Shown here piece after piece: positions 1 to 9,847 of a stretch of 64,000 nt of DNA. A program made the translations under genes and the position numbers. How positions within the stretch are numbered: the first letter of the stretch is position 1; every line of letters starts with the position of its first letter. The DNA lies in contig CP034537.1 in NCBI GenBank assembly GCA_004000515.1, forward strand, positions 4,354,001 through 4,418,000. Reading direction: 5' to 3'. Origin of the DNA: Pseudomonas poae (lineage in GTDB: Bacteria; Pseudomonadota; Gammaproteobacteria; Pseudomonadales; Pseudomonadaceae). The notes below the pieces were generated by a model. That model was given only the letters and a program-made list of their open reading frames with translations. It did not search any database and was not told the origin of the DNA.

Positions 1-76
1 CCCGCCCACCCCGGAACTGAATCAGCAATTGGCCGAGTTTCTCGCCACCCAATCCCCGGCCGAGGTCACGCCTTGA
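1..76 (+). CDS. 3' end of an upstream gene, probably yjbG/gfcC-like polysaccharide protein (partial)
   Basis: Reading from base 2 gives a short open frame ending ...ATQSPAEVTP and a TGA at 74-76. Only about 24 residues are visible, so the product cannot be identified from sequence. The TGA overlaps a TTG start of the next gene, which implies translational coupling in one operon. Because the next gene is yjbH-like and the known order is yjbE-F-G-H, a YjbG (GfcC-type) product is an inference from context. Confidence 0.45.
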   Translation, partial: PPTPELNQQLAEFLATQSPAEVTP

Positions 77-2148
77 AATTATGTATTGCGGCCGTGCTGC
101 TGGTGCCTTGTGGCGTCGTGCATGGCGACCCTCGTTACACCCAAAGTGATTTTTGGCGGCGTAGGGCTGCTGCAAACCCCCACCGCACGCATGGCGCCCG
201 CCGGCGAACTCAGTGTGAATGCCAACCGTACCGAGCCCTATAGCCGCTACAGTTTTTCGGCGCAGCCGCTGGACTGGCTGGAAGGCACCTTTCGCTACAC
301 CGCGATTACCAACCGGCTGTACGGTGCCGAGTCGTTCAGTGGCGGGCAAAGCTACAAGGACAAGGCAGTCGACGCCAAAGTGCGCCTGAGTCCGGAAAGC
401 CACTGGCTGCCCCAGGTGGCGCTGGGGCTGATGGACTTGGGCGGTACAGGCTTGTTTTCCAGTGAATACCTGGTGGCCAACAAACGTTATGGCGACCTGG
501 ATTTCAGTGCCGGCATCGCCTGGGGCTACCTGGGCAATCGCGGCGACTTCGACAACCCGTTGGGTGTGCTGGACGATAGCTTCAAAACCCGACCCACTGC
601 CGAAGGCTCAGGCAATTTCTCCAACGGTTATTTTCGCGGGCGGCCCTCGCTGTTCGGGGGCGTTGCCTACCAGACACCCTGGGCACCGTTGAGCGTCAAG
701 GTTGAATACGAAGGCAACGATTACAAGCACGAGCCGCGCGCCAACCCGTTGCGCCAGGACTCACCGGTCAACCTCGGCGTGGTCTACAAACTCGCCGACT
801 CCATCGATGTGAGCGCCGCGTGGGAGCGCGGCAATACCGCAATGTTTGGCGTGACCCTGCACACCAATTTTGTCAGCCGCAAGGCACCGGTCAAAACCTA
901 CGATCCGCCGGCACCCGCGTTGCCGAGCATGGCACCAGCACGCCACCGGACCAGGTGGATTGGGCCCAGGTGGCCCAGCGGCTGCACGACAACGCGGGCT
1001 ACAACGTCGAGCGCATTGCCCAGCGCGGTCCGGAGTTATTGGTGTATGGCGAACAGCAACGCTATTTCTACAGCGCCAAGGCAGTCGGGCGTGCCAGTCG
1101 TATCCTCGATGGCAGTGTGAATGACCAGATCGATTGGTTCACCCTGGTCAACCAGCGCTACGCCATGCCGATCGAAGAGACCAGCGTGCCTCGCGAGACT
1201 TTTTCGCGAGGTGGTCAACAACCGCGAAGACCTGCAGAACCTGCATCGCCAGGTCGAGGTCAATCGCGCCAGCGACAACACCAGACCGTGCTCTACACCG
1301 AACCGCTCAAACCGCTCACGTACGGTGTGGGCCTGGGCTACAAGCAAAACGTCGGTGGGCCGGATGGTCTGCTCTACCAGGTGACCGCCGACCTCGACGC
1401 CGAGTACCGCTTTACGCGCAGTACCTGGTGGAGTGGTTTGCTCAGCGTCAACCTGCTGAACAACTACGACGGCTTCACCTACGACGCGCCCAGCGGATTG
1501 CCACGGGTACGCACCGACCTGCGTCGGTACATGACCAGCGCCGATGTGACCCTGCCAACCTTCCAGCTCAACCATGCGCAACGCCTGGACCAGGACCTGT
1601 ACGGCATGGTCTACGGCGGTTTGCTGGAGTCGATGTACGCCGGCGTCGGCAGTGAAGTGCTGTACCGGCCGATGGGCCAGCGTTGGGCGCTGGGCGCGGA
1701 TGTGAACTACGTGCGTCAACGCGGGTTCGAGCAGGATTTCAGCCTGCGCGATTACCGTACGGTGACCGGGCATATCACCGGCTACACCGATTTGCCATTC
1801 AATACCCAGGGTGCGTTGAGCGTCGGCCGCTACCTGGCCAGGGACTGGGGCGCCACCCTGGACCTGTCGCGCCAATTCAACAACGGTGTGCGCATCGGCG
1901 CATGGATCACCCGTACCAACGTCTCGAAAGAGCAGTTTGGCGAGGGCAGCTTCGACAAAGGCCTTTACCTGTCCATTCCGTTCGATGAGCTGATGAGCCT
2001 GTCGACGATGCGCCGCGCCAACCTGGTGTGGGCGCCGCTGACCCGCGACGGTGGTGCACGCTTGAACCGTGCCTACTCACTGCATTCGATGACGGATGGC
2101 CAAGACAGCGAGTTGTTCTACAAGAACATCGACAAGATCACCCAGTAG
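73..2148 (+). CDS. yjbH: YjbH-family exopolysaccharide outer-membrane beta-barrel protein (frameshifted by sequence errors)
   Basis: After undoing four indels this is one 691-residue protein of the YjbH (DUF940) family, outer-membrane proteins linked to exopolysaccharide production and probably export. The best start is TTG 73, overlapping the stop of the preceding gene. It gives a signal peptide (AAVLLVPCGVVHG) and then DPRYTQSDFGGVGLLQTPT, the usual YjbH mature start. The indels are a T5 run at 150-154 (one T too many), one missing base near 925, a T5 run at 1200-1204 (one too many) and one missing C near 1282. The C-terminal half (DVTLPTFQLNHAQRL, YGGLLESMYAGVGSEVLYRP, RANLVWAPLTRDGG) reads as beta-barrel strands. 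A start at 86 would be in the wrong frame and lack the signal peptide. True pseudogenisation is possible but unlikely, because the indels cancel. Confidence 0.85.
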
Positions 2149-2165
2149 CGACTCGCCGCTTGGCT

Positions 2166-2299
2166 TGTAGTGAGCGGGTTTACCCCGCGCTGGGTGGCGA
2201 AGCCGCCCTAAACCCAGACCCCTCGGTCTCTCTGAAGCACTGCGGTGCATGGGGTTAGGGCGGCTTCGCCCCCAGCGCGGGTAAACCCGCTCACTACAA
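2166..2299. repeat. Long palindromic REP-type element (TAGTGAGCGGG type)
   Basis: Two inverted arms read GTAGTGAGCGGGTTTACCCC ... and its complement ending CCCGCTCACTAC, with inner arms GGCGAAGCCGCCCTAA. The same design occurs at 47565-47699, and a copy at 56147-57520 is interrupted by an IS. It lies between the convergent ends of yjbH and the glycosyltransferase gene, so it may also act as a transcription barrier. Confidence 0.85.
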
Positions 2300-2335
2300 C
2301 AAGCCTGCTCACCACAGCAAGCCCGTTCATCACAA

Positions 2336-3726
2336 TCAGTAGATATCCTTGGACAGCAACGTAAACGGCGTCTTCACCAGGATCTTGATATCCAGCCACA
2401 ACGACCAGGTGTTGATGTAGTGCAGGTCGATCTCCACACGCTTTTGCATCTTCTCCAGCGTCTCCGTCTCGCCTCGGCAACCATTGACCTGGGCCAGGCC
2501 GGTGATGCCGGGCTTGATGCGATGGCGCGCCATGTACGCCAGGATCTTCCCGGAGTAATAGTCGTTGTGCGCGATCGCATGGGGCCGTGGGCCGACCAGG
2601 GCCATGTGCCCTTGCAGCACGTTGAACAGTTGCGGCAATTCATCGATAGACGTGCGCCGGATAAACCGACCCACCCGTGTGATACGCGAGTCGTTGCGGC
2701 TGGCCTGGCGCACCTCGTGGTCGTCATGCACGCGCATCGAGCGAAACTTCCACACCTTGATCACTTGGCCATTCCAGCCATGGCGGTCCTGTTTGAAAAT
2801 CACCGGGCCGGGGGAGGTGAGCTTGATCAGCAAGGCAAACAGCAATAGCACCGGGCTCAAGACGATGATCGCCAGCAGTGCCAGGCTCTTGTCCAGCAGT
2901 GCCTTGCTGAGCGCTGCGGTGGGGCGGCTGGTCAGCGGGCTTTCATTGAGGAAGATCGCCGGCAGCCCATCCACTTCAGCCACGCAGTGGTTAAGCAGCA
3001 GCATGTTGTTGAGGTCTGGCACCCAGATCACATCCACACTGATGTCCAGCAAGTTGAGGTACAGCGCCTCGATGTGGGTCGCATCTTGCAGGGAATGGGT
3101 GATGTAGAGCCGGCGGATGCCGTGCTGCCGGATCAGCTGAGGCAATTGCGGCAGCTCGCCCAGAATCTGCGATTGCGCGTCATCGCAGGCATCCGCGCGA
3201 TTGCCGACAAGCCCGACCAGGGGCGAGCGTTTTTGCCGAGAAAGGGTGTTGGCCAGGTCGACTGCCAATTTGCCGGTGCCCACGATCAATGATTTCTGCC
3301 GTTCATGCAGTTGGCGGTGGTAATACTTGGACAAGCTATGCAGCGGTGCGTAGCAAATCGCCAGCAGTGGATAACTAATCGCCGCCCACAGCAACAGGAT
3401 TTCCAACGGAAATACTGAACTGGCATCACAGGCCAGGCCGATTGCCAGCAATATGCCCAACGTGAGCAACCAGCCCATGAACAATCGACCCAGCCCCACG
3501 GCATAGTCATCTTTTTACTGTAGACATCACAAAGGGTATAAGCCGGCAGAGAAGCCAGTATGGTAAACGCGGCGAGCACTCGGTAGTTATATTCAAGTTG
3601 GCCAGTTTTAAAAACGACCAACAGGAATAACAGTGCAACGACCAAGCCCGATGCCAATGTCCACTGGCCCCAAAACGTTAAACCTTTCGGGGTCAGGTTA
3701 CGATGCAGTCTAGTGTTGTTCAGCAT
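2336..3726 (-). CDS. Exopolysaccharide polyprenyl-phosphate glycosylphosphotransferase (WcaJ/PssY-like)
   Basis: Repaired length is 463 residues. It should transfer a sugar-1-phosphate (commonly glucose) to undecaprenyl phosphate, the first step of repeat-unit assembly at the inner membrane. The N-terminal third holds several membrane segments (LASGLVVALLFLLVVF, LLTLGILLAIGLAC, ILLLWAAISYPLLAICYA), followed by a CoA-binding-like domain. The C-terminal catalytic domain has KLTSPGPVIFKQDRHGWNG, VWKFRSMR, SIDELPQLFNVL, LVGPRPHA and KPGITGLAQVNG, all hallmarks of the family. The start ATG 3726 has GGGAG about 8 nt upstream. A run of five A (minus strand; T run 3512-3516) should be six and splits the gene. 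It is convergent with yjbH and downstream of the two regulators at 3976-6063, which fits polysaccharide synthesis. Confidence 0.88.
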
Positions 3727-3975
3727 ACTGCTGCTCCCGGTGGTGACCACTCACGTGGTGGCAGGGTTTAATCGGACAGCGGTTTAACCGCACTAAAACA
3801 ACAGGCACGCGCACGCGTGCCCAGTGATAGTAATGAACGACAGGGCGCAGTGGCTGACGACTTATAACAAGCGTGGCGTCATCTTTTAGAGGGGATGTTA
3901 TAAATGGGCTGGTAATAGAGTTGGGTGATAGGCAGGGTGAGCAGTAGTGTCCGCATTGCTTATAGTTTTTTTGTA

Positions 3976-5343
3976 TTAACGGCGTGACGGGTTAAGATCG
4001 ATTGGTTTCTTTATTTTTTGTGTAAGGCAATAACCACGATTGCGTACGGCGCGGAAAAGACGCTCGCCATCGTTAGCGCGTTTGAACTTTTCCTGGAGTC
4101 GGCTTAAGCACATCTCCAAGCCACGGTATTGTTCCGGTTCGCGTCCTATGTTGCGGATTAGTTCATCTTTACTGACCACGCGCTCTTCGTGGTGCAGCAT
4201 CTTTTGATCAACGCGGATTCGATACTGGTCAACGAAATGCGCAACCCACCTTTGACCAGTGTTCGGTCATGTTGGGTCAGCAGCCAGAAGTCCTGGGCGT
4301 GTAATTGAGTTCTGTCCGGGCTGATGTCCTGAGGAGGAGTGTGGTTATTCGTGAGGCGATCGATCGGTGTTTTTGATTCTTTGCGCGTTGCATTAAAGGG
4401 TTGCGAGGGCAGGGTAAGGGAGTGCGTTATCACATAAGTGTTCATCCGCTGGGTAACCTGTTGCTGGTCACCCAGCGTGATGTGCAGATGGGAAAACACC
4501 AGTTTTTTGTCTGGGGTATCGGTGCGGGTTGGCACGGTTAATTCGTAGTGGAACAACTCTGCATTGGGCGTGAAGTCCTTCAGTGCGATCGCGGGAAGTG
4601 TGGGAGTGAAGGTGTATTTCTTGAGTGAGCTCATAGCGTCCACCAATAAATGGGAAGTGCAGTTGTTATAAACGGTCAGCGGGGAGTAGTAGCCGCCCTG
4701 AAAGTATTCGAACGGCAAATTTTTAGCCAGCAGTGCACTGTCGTCGAACTCGACATTGTCGGCGATGAAGCGCACCCGGGTCGCACTGATCAGCTCCAGC
4801 ATGCGGTCGTAGAGCCGGTCGAACAGATCGGAGCGGGTATTCAGGCTCAGCCGCAGGGCGGAGTCGGGGAAGGGCATTTTATGAAGTCGTAGAGTTTGAG
4901 GTCGACCAACAGGTCGGCCTGTTTTGTGTCGAGTCGGTAGTTGCTGAAAGCCAATTGAACGTCGCATTGATCCTTTAGCCGATAGAGTTGGCGCACCATG
5001 GTCCGGCGTTCTACCGGACCGGGTAGGGCATCCAGGGGTTATCAATACTGAGGGTGAGCGACTGTTTGTGTTCCTCCAGTGCTCGGGCGGCCTGAATAAT
5101 CTGCTTGATGAAGTTTTCATTCATCAAGACAGATTGATCGACACGCAAAAACGTCTGGCTCGCGCTGCTTGACGTCTTGCGGCGTGGACTTATGTGGCGC
5201 AACGCTTCGTTATAGGCGTGTTCCAGTGGTTCGCCGATAACGCACACCTCGTGACCCCATAACGCGTGGTTGCGTTCGACGATAGCCTGCCGCGTGAGGC
5301 TCAAATGTGTAGTGTCTGCAGGGACGGCTTTCTCGCTATTCAC
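3976..5343 (-). CDS. Degenerate EAL-domain protein fused to a C-terminal OmpR-type winged helix
   Basis: Undoing three one-base deletions (near 5014; T runs 4877-4880 and 4202-4205) gives one 456-residue protein. Residues about 14-210 follow the EAL fold. The opening TRQAIVERNHALWGHEVCVI matches the RQPI-D-N---GYELL start of YuxH-type EAL domains, DFIKMPFPD sits at the D-IKID strand, and VRFIADNVEFDDSALLAKN with FEYFQGGYYS matches the end of the fold. The E-A-L motif itself is replaced by HEVC and the metal ligands are not recognisable, so it is probably not an active phosphodiesterase. Residues about 345-445 form a winged helix ending FRAVRNRGYCL. The start is GTG 5343, overlapping the preceding stop by 8 nt behind GGAGAGG. 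A direct DNA-binding output on an EAL-like sensor is unusual. I infer a role in controlling the neighbouring polysaccharide genes. Confidence 0.72.
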
Positions 5344-6063
5344 GGTGCGACCTCTCCTTGACCGGTTGGAAATGGCCCGCGCAGATAAGGCCGCGATTCA
5401 GTTTGTATCCATAACCGCGGATGTTCTGAATGATATTGCCGCCATAGTGCGCCTTGATCTTGCTGCGCAGGCGACTGATGGACTTTTCCAGGGCCCTGGA
5501 GTCGTAATATTTGGTATTGAGGCCCATGATGCCGGCAATTTCATTGTGACTGAGCAGGCGATTATGGATAAGCGCTTCAAGTACTTTCATTTCGACAAAC
5601 GAAATTTCCAACTTTTGCCATCGCCATGAATGCACATCCGGTCCTGATCCAACACCAGGCTGCCCTCGTTCAGGCGTGCACTTTCACTGAGAAAGGCATC
5701 GAACAAACTCAGCTTTGTTTCAGGCGCATTTTCGACTACCTGGATGCAATAGTCCGCTCCCGCCAAGTAATACTTGGTTTTACTCAACGTGGAGGCAAAG
5801 GTCACTACAACAAATATAGTGCAGTCAGGGTGTTCGTCTCTGGTCTTTCTTATTATGTCAAGGGTTTGATTGCTGGCGGAGGGTGTGTCAATTTCTATAA
5901 TGATGGCGCGGTAATTTCCGTGGATTTCCTTGGCGTCAATTAGTTGTCCGTAGCAGCGTGTATCGACTTTTAAATTATTCGCTACAGTGCCAACTATCAG
6001 CGCCCGAAAGTCCTCCGATTTCGATTGAGTCCGTGCAATAGCGAGGACGTTGGAAAAATGCAT
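5336..6063 (-). CDS. Atypical response-regulator-like protein (degenerate receiver + OmpR-type winged helix)
   Basis: Repaired length is 242 residues; one A is missing from a run (T run 5613-5616). Residues 1-125 have the rhythm of a receiver domain: AIIIEID where the phospho-Asp strand belongs, TIFVVVTFAST, and LAGADYCIQVVEN. The conserved Lys-Pro after the GADDY-like strand is absent, so normal phosphorylation switching is doubtful. Residues about 150-232 are a clear OmpR/PhoB winged helix (SFVEMKVLEAL, RALEKSISRLRSKI, IIQNIRGYGYKL). Start ATG 6063 has GGGAG upstream; a start nine codons earlier is possible. It overlaps the EAL-winged-helix gene by 8 nt and no histidine kinase gene is adjacent, so the two regulators probably work as a pair. 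Confidence 0.78.
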
Positions 6064-6381
6064 CACCCTACTCCCTTTTCCGGCATGCAAGGCCGTCAGT
6101 TCAATCGCTGCTAGCGTTTAGATACTAATCGAATTGAATACGCTAAAACGTGACAAATTCTAACATTGGCCACTTTGTTTTTACGAGCGGAGAGGGCAGG
6201 CGGCGGGCACTATTAGGAGTGTGATTGCACGGACTAAGACATATGCTAGTGCAAATTTTTAGTGCTCGATAAGTATTTTATCTCAAACGATTTTTTGGCA
6301 TACCCGGGTTTAACCCTTCTGATGTTAAGGACAAGCAAGGGCAGGCTATGGCGCTTGGTACTCGCGCTTTTCCGTGTTAAT
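6064..6381. promoter_or_regulatory. AT-rich intergenic region upstream of the regulator pair
   Basis: About 320 bases without a convincing gene. Base composition is clearly more AT-rich than the surroundings (for example ATTTTATCTCAAACGATTTT). It should carry the promoter for the minus-strand regulator pair starting at 6063. No individual promoter element could be assigned confidently. Confidence 0.4.
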
Positions 6382-7244
6382 TCAGCGACGTAACTGCACC
6401 TCGGCCTCAATGCACGCCACCAGGAATTCCATCACTACTTTGACCAACGGTGAGCGACGCATATCGGGGTACACCGTCAGCCAGATATCCCGCAACGGGC
6501 CTTCTGTTGCCGTGGGCAACCTCACCAGCAACGGGTCGTGATCGCCCACCAGCGTCGGCAATACCACTGCGCCGACGTGGGACCTGGCTGCCATCTGCTG
6601 GGTGATCAGCTCACTGGCGGCAAGGCGATCTCGCGATGGCCGCGCAATTGGTGCAACCAGGCCTGCTGGGGCAGGTGATCGCGGCTGCTGTCGTAGGCGA
6701 TGAAGGTCCATTGCTCAGCCGGTAGCTGCTCGTACGTCGATGGCCCGTAGAGCCCGAAGCGCACCACGCCGACCTTTCTGCGCACCAAGGCGTCTTCATC
6801 GGGCCGCAGTGTGCGCAGCGCAATATCCGCCTCACCTTTATCCAGTGCGGCCAGATGGGTTGATGGCATCAACACCAGGTTCAGTTGCGGGTATTCGCTA
6901 CGCAAACGCGCCACATGGGGCGCGATGCAGTAATTGGCAATGGACGGCGGGCAACTGACCCGCACCGTGCCGGCCATTTCGATGGACGCGAGCCGCGACA
7001 GGCGCAACACCTGGGTGGCCATTTCGTCCATGCCAGCAGCCATCGCGGCCAGTGCCAGGCCTTGCGCGGTCAGTGGGCGACTGCGGGGCAGGCGGTCCAC
7101 CAATTTGACGCCCAGGGCCTTTTCCAGCGCATCCACCCGGCGTCCGACAGTGGCGTGTTCCACCTGCAACTCACGGGCAGCGGCCGAGAGTGACCCGGTG
7201 CGGGCCAATACGGTGAAGTAATACAAGTCTTGCCAGTCGAACAT
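6382..7244 (-). CDS. LysR-family transcriptional regulator
   Basis: Repaired length is 287 residues, with one missing base near 6620. The N-terminal helix-turn-helix reads LYYFTVLARTGSLSAAAREL and TVGRRVDALEKALGVKLVDR. The effector domain follows (GTVRVSCPPSIANYCIAPHV, GEADIALR, AARSHVGAVVLPTLVGD). It is transcribed divergently from the quinone oxidoreductase at 7347, about 100 bases away, the classic LysR/target layout, so that oxidoreductase is its most likely target. Confidence 0.85.
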
Positions 7245-7346
7245 CGGGTTATTTCCGCACAGAGGATGGGATTAATGGGGAATTTTCCGTCTGAAGGCGT
7301 CCTTTTACCATGTGCGCTTTCCAGTGCAAACGGAGTTGTTCCCGCG

Positions 7347-8351
7347 ATGAAAGCCATCACCCTGCAAACCTATGGCGGCCCAGACGTTGTTCAAGTGCGC
7401 CAGGACGTACCCAAACCTCAGGTCACGCCGGGGCATGTGCTGATCAAAGTGGCGTGCGCGGGGATCAATTTCATGGATATCCATACGCGCCAAGGCAAAT
7501 ATGCCAATTCGGTGACCTATCCGGTGCGTCTGCCCTGCACCTTGGGCATGGAAGGCGCGGGGGTGGTGGTGGAGATCGGTGACGGCGTCAGCCATCTGGC
7601 CGTGGGGGATCGGGTCGCCTGGTGCATTGCCTGGGGCGCGTATGCCGAATACGCACTGGTGCCGGTCGAAAAAATCGCACAGATCCCCAACGCCATCGCC
7701 TTCGATCAGGCGGCTGCGGCGATGTTTCAAGGCTGCACCGCCCATTACCTGATCGATGATGTCGCACGATTGCAGGCCGGCAGCAGCTGCCTGGTGCACG
7801 CGGCGTCCGGCAGCATCGGTCAGTTGCTGGTGCAGATGGCTCGGCATTTGGGGGCGACCGTGTTTGCCACTGGCAGCACCCTTGAAAAAATGCGCGATTG
7901 CGCAACAACGCGGTGCTCACCAGGCCTGGACCTACGACGATGGGCGCTTTGCCGACCGAGTGCTCGACGCCACGCACGGCAAAGGCGTGGACGTGGTGTT
8001 CGACTCCTTGGGCAAAAGCACCCTGCGAGACAGCTTTCGCGCCTGCCGTACACGGGGCCTGATCGTCAATTACGGCAATGTCTCGGGGTCGCTGACCGAC
8101 CTGGACCCGATGGAACTGGGCGAAGCGGGCTCATTGTTTTGACTCGCCCGCGACTGGCCGACCATATGGCCGACGGCGCTACGGTGCAACGGCGCGCCAA
8201 TGCGGTGTTTGCGGCGATGCTTGAAGGGGCGTTGACGGTGGAGATCGAAGGGCATTACACCCTCGACACGGTGCAGCAGGTGCATGAACGCATCGAGGCG
8301 CGGCAACAGATCGGCAAGGCAGTGCTGTGGGTGGACCGCGACCTGCATTAA
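7347..8351 (+). CDS. Zinc-independent quinone oxidoreductase (NADPH:quinone reductase, MDR superfamily)
   Basis: Repaired length is 334 residues. It has the MDR N-terminal fold (MKAITLQTYGGPDVVQ, INFMDIHTRQG, GMEGAGVVVEIGDGV, VGDRVAW), then a Rossmann domain with VHAASGSIGQLLVQMARHLG, the NADPH-binding glycine motif of QOR-type enzymes, and GKGVDVVFDSLG. Predicted activity is NADPH-dependent reduction of quinones or alpha,beta-unsaturated carbonyls in the cytoplasm. Start ATG 7347 aligns with family N-termini. Two indels break the frame: an extra T near 7897, and a T4 run at 8137-8140 that should be T5. It is divergent from the LysR regulator at 6382-7244. Confidence 0.87.
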   Translation: MKAITLQTYGGPDVVQVRQDVPKPQVTPGHVLIKVACAGINFMDIHTRQGKYANSVTYPVRLPCTLGMEGAGVVVEIGDGVSHLAVGDRVAWCIAWGAYAEYALVPVEKIAQIPNAIAFDQAAAAMFQGCTAHYLIDDVARLQAGSSCLVHAASGSIGQLLVQMARHLGATVFATGSTLEKMRDCATTRCSPGLDLRRWALCRPSARRHARQRRGRGVRLLGQKHPARQLSRLPYTGPDRQLRQCLGVADRPGPDGTGRSGLIVLTRPRLADHMADGATVQRRANAVFAAMLEGALTVEIEGHYTLDTVQQVHERIEARQQIGKAVLWVDRDLH

Positions 8352-8365
8352 TGACAGGCGAAAAA

Positions 8366-8388
8366 AAACCGGCTGATCAGGCCGGTTT
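8366..8388. terminator. Rho-independent terminator-like hairpin
   Basis: AAACCGGC and GCCGGTTT flank the loop TGATCA, preceded by a run of A. It lies just after the oxidoreductase stop and before the convergent end of the repeat protein gene, so it could serve both strands. Confidence 0.65.
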
Positions 8389-8412
8389 GGGGTGCCCGCA
8401 AACACTGCGGGG

Positions 8413-8799
8413 TTATACGCGGTTGCTCTGCAGACGGTCAGCACCACCTTCGGCGACACGACGTTCCAGCAAGCGATCCGAGCCACCTTCGGCAACGCGG
8501 TTGCCTTGCAGACGGTCGGCACCGCCTTCGGCGACACGACGTTCCAGCAAGCGATCCGAGCCACCTTCGGCAACGCGGTTGCCTTGCAGACGGTCGGCAC
8601 CGCCTTCGGCGACACGACGTTCCAGCAGACGATCCGAACCACCTTCGGCGACGCGGTTGCCTTGCAGACGGTCGGCACCACCTTCGGCAACACGACTTTC
8701 CATCAGACGATCCGCGCCGCCTTCAGCGACAACAGGGTGGGCAAATGCGTTGGCTGCGAGTACCGAGAAAGCGAGGCTAAGCAAGATTTGGCGTTTCAT
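8413..8799 (-). CDS. Small secreted protein of eight 13-residue tandem repeats
   Basis: A 128-residue protein. Residues 1-20 are a clear signal peptide (MKRQILLSLAFSVLAANAFA). Everything after HPV is eight perfect-length 13-residue repeats (residues 24-127) with consensus VAEGG(A/S)DRL-x-x-x-R. The internal repeats alternate between the QGN and LER variants, so the DNA also has a 78-base higher-order unit. The repeats have net charge near zero and no cysteines or long hydrophobic stretches. Similar repeat proteins occur in pseudomonads, some carrying an uninformative phage infection protein label; I know of no demonstrated function. The gene has no frameshift despite the surrounding errors. 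Periplasmic or extracellular location is inferred from the signal peptide. Confidence 0.85.
   Translation of the reverse strand: MKRQILLSLAFSVLAANAFAHPVVAEGGADRLMESRVAEGGADRLQGNRVAEGGSDRLLERRVAEGGADRLQGNRVAEGGSDRLLERRVAEGGADRLQGNRVAEGGSDRLLERRVAEGGADRLQSNRV
8419..8730 (-). repeat. Tandem 39-bp coding repeats (8 copies)
   Basis: Exactly 312 bp, eight units of 39 bp without a partial unit, encoding VAEGGxDRLxxxR. Near-identity of alternate units at DNA level suggests recent expansion by slippage or unequal recombination. Copy number is likely to vary between strains. Confidence 0.9.
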
Positions 8800-8910
8800 G
8801 AGAGTGTGCTCCGAGTGTTTTAGTTGGGTGCCGCTGGGTATGGGTTTGATGTTACGCGTTGCATTTTTTTAGAGAACTTCATTGGGCTGATGGTGACTAT
8901 CGATGCCAGC

Positions 8911-8937
8911 GATAGCCCGTTTTGGCGGGCTATCGCA
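8911..8937. terminator. Strong hairpin after the pirin gene
   Basis: GCGATAGCCCG and its complement CGGGCTATCGC flank a short TTTTG loop, directly after the pirin stop (minus strand). There is no long U-run, so it may be a transcript-stabilising hairpin rather than a full terminator. Confidence 0.5.
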
Positions 8938-8944
8938 GGGACGG

Positions 8945-9667
8945 TCACGGCATCTGCGGCAATTCCAGGGGGCGCAGGTCGAACACCAGCACCTCAGCGT
9001 CCGTGCCTTGGCTCAGGCGAATCTGGCGCTCATCCCGCACTCGGGCACCGTCGCCCTCCTGCAAGCGCTGACCGTTGACTTCAACGCTGCCGCTGGCCAC
9101 ATGGATGTACACATGCCGGTCTGGCGGCAGGTCGAGGGTCGCGGCTTCATCACCGTTGAACAGCCCGGCGTACACCCGTGCGTCCTGGCGCACGCTCAGG
9201 GAGCCGTCAGCACCGTCTGGCGAGATGATCAACTGTAAGCGCCCACGTTTCTGTGCCTCGCTGAAATGCTCCTGCTGATAGCGCGGCTCGGCGCCAGCTT
9301 CGGCGGGCACGATCCAGATTTGCAGGAAGTGCACGCCACGGGTCTGGCTGTGGTTGAACTCGCTGTGGGCCACGCCGCTGCCGGCGCTCATCAGCTGCAC
9401 ATCGCCAGGGCGGATCACCGAACCTGTGCCAAGAGTGTCCTTGTGTTCCAGGGCGCCTTCGAGCACATAGGAGAAGATCTCCATGTCGCGGTGCGGGTGC
9501 TGGCCGAAGCCTTTGCCGGCCGCTACGCGGTCATCGTTGATCACCAGCAGGTCGGAAAAACCCTGTTCTTTCGGGTTCCAGTAGTTGGCGAACGAGAAGG
9601 TGTGGAACGACTTCAACCAACCGTGATTGGCGGCGCCGCGTTCCGAAGCTTGGCGAAGGGTCAGCAT
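8945..9667 (-). CDS. Pirin family protein (cupin-type; YhhW-like)
   Basis: A 240-residue intact bicupin. The N-terminal cupin has the metal-binding signature FGQHPHRDMEIFSYVLEG (two His, later a third His and a Glu in SGVAHSEFNH). The C-terminal half (VYIHVASGSVEVNG) is the shorter second cupin. Family members such as YhhW can act as quercetin 2,3-dioxygenase or redox-sensitive regulators; the actual role here is unknown. The opening MLTLRQASERGAANHGWLKS is typical for the family. The neighbour at 9848 is divergent. Confidence 0.9.
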   Translation of the reverse strand: MLTLRQASERGAANHGWLKSFHTFSFANYWNPKEQGFSDLLVINDDRVAAGKGFGQHPHRDMEIFSYVLEGALEHKDTLGTGSVIRPGDVQLMSAGSGVAHSEFNHSQTRGVHFLQIWIVPAEAGAEPRYQQEHFSEAQKRGRLQLIISPDGADGSLSVRQDARVYAGLFNGDEAATLDLPPDRHVYIHVASGSVEVNGQRLQEGDGARVRDERQIRLSQGTDAEVLVFDLRPLELPQMP

Positions 9668-9847
9668 GGTCTTGTCCTCAAGTGGGAGCGGGCTGCGGTA
9701 TACAGGGCTCCTGCGTTGAGAAGAAGATTAATGGTTACTGATAAATTCATTAAGAAGATGGAATCTGAATAACTGTCACCTTGGGGTTGACAATAAAAGC
9801 CGTGCCATAATGCTCGGGCTGTCCCCTGAGCTTCTTTCTATTTATGG

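Noticed and set aside
86..1120. ATG 86 as start of the YjbH protein
   Set aside because: It begins in the frame created by the extra T at 150-154 and gives no signal peptide. TTG 73, coupled to the preceding stop, gives the expected secretion signal and mature N-terminus.
8419..8730. CRISPR array suggested by eight regular repeats
   Set aside because: The 39-bp units are directly adjacent with no spacers, stay in one reading frame after a signal peptide, and no cas gene is present.
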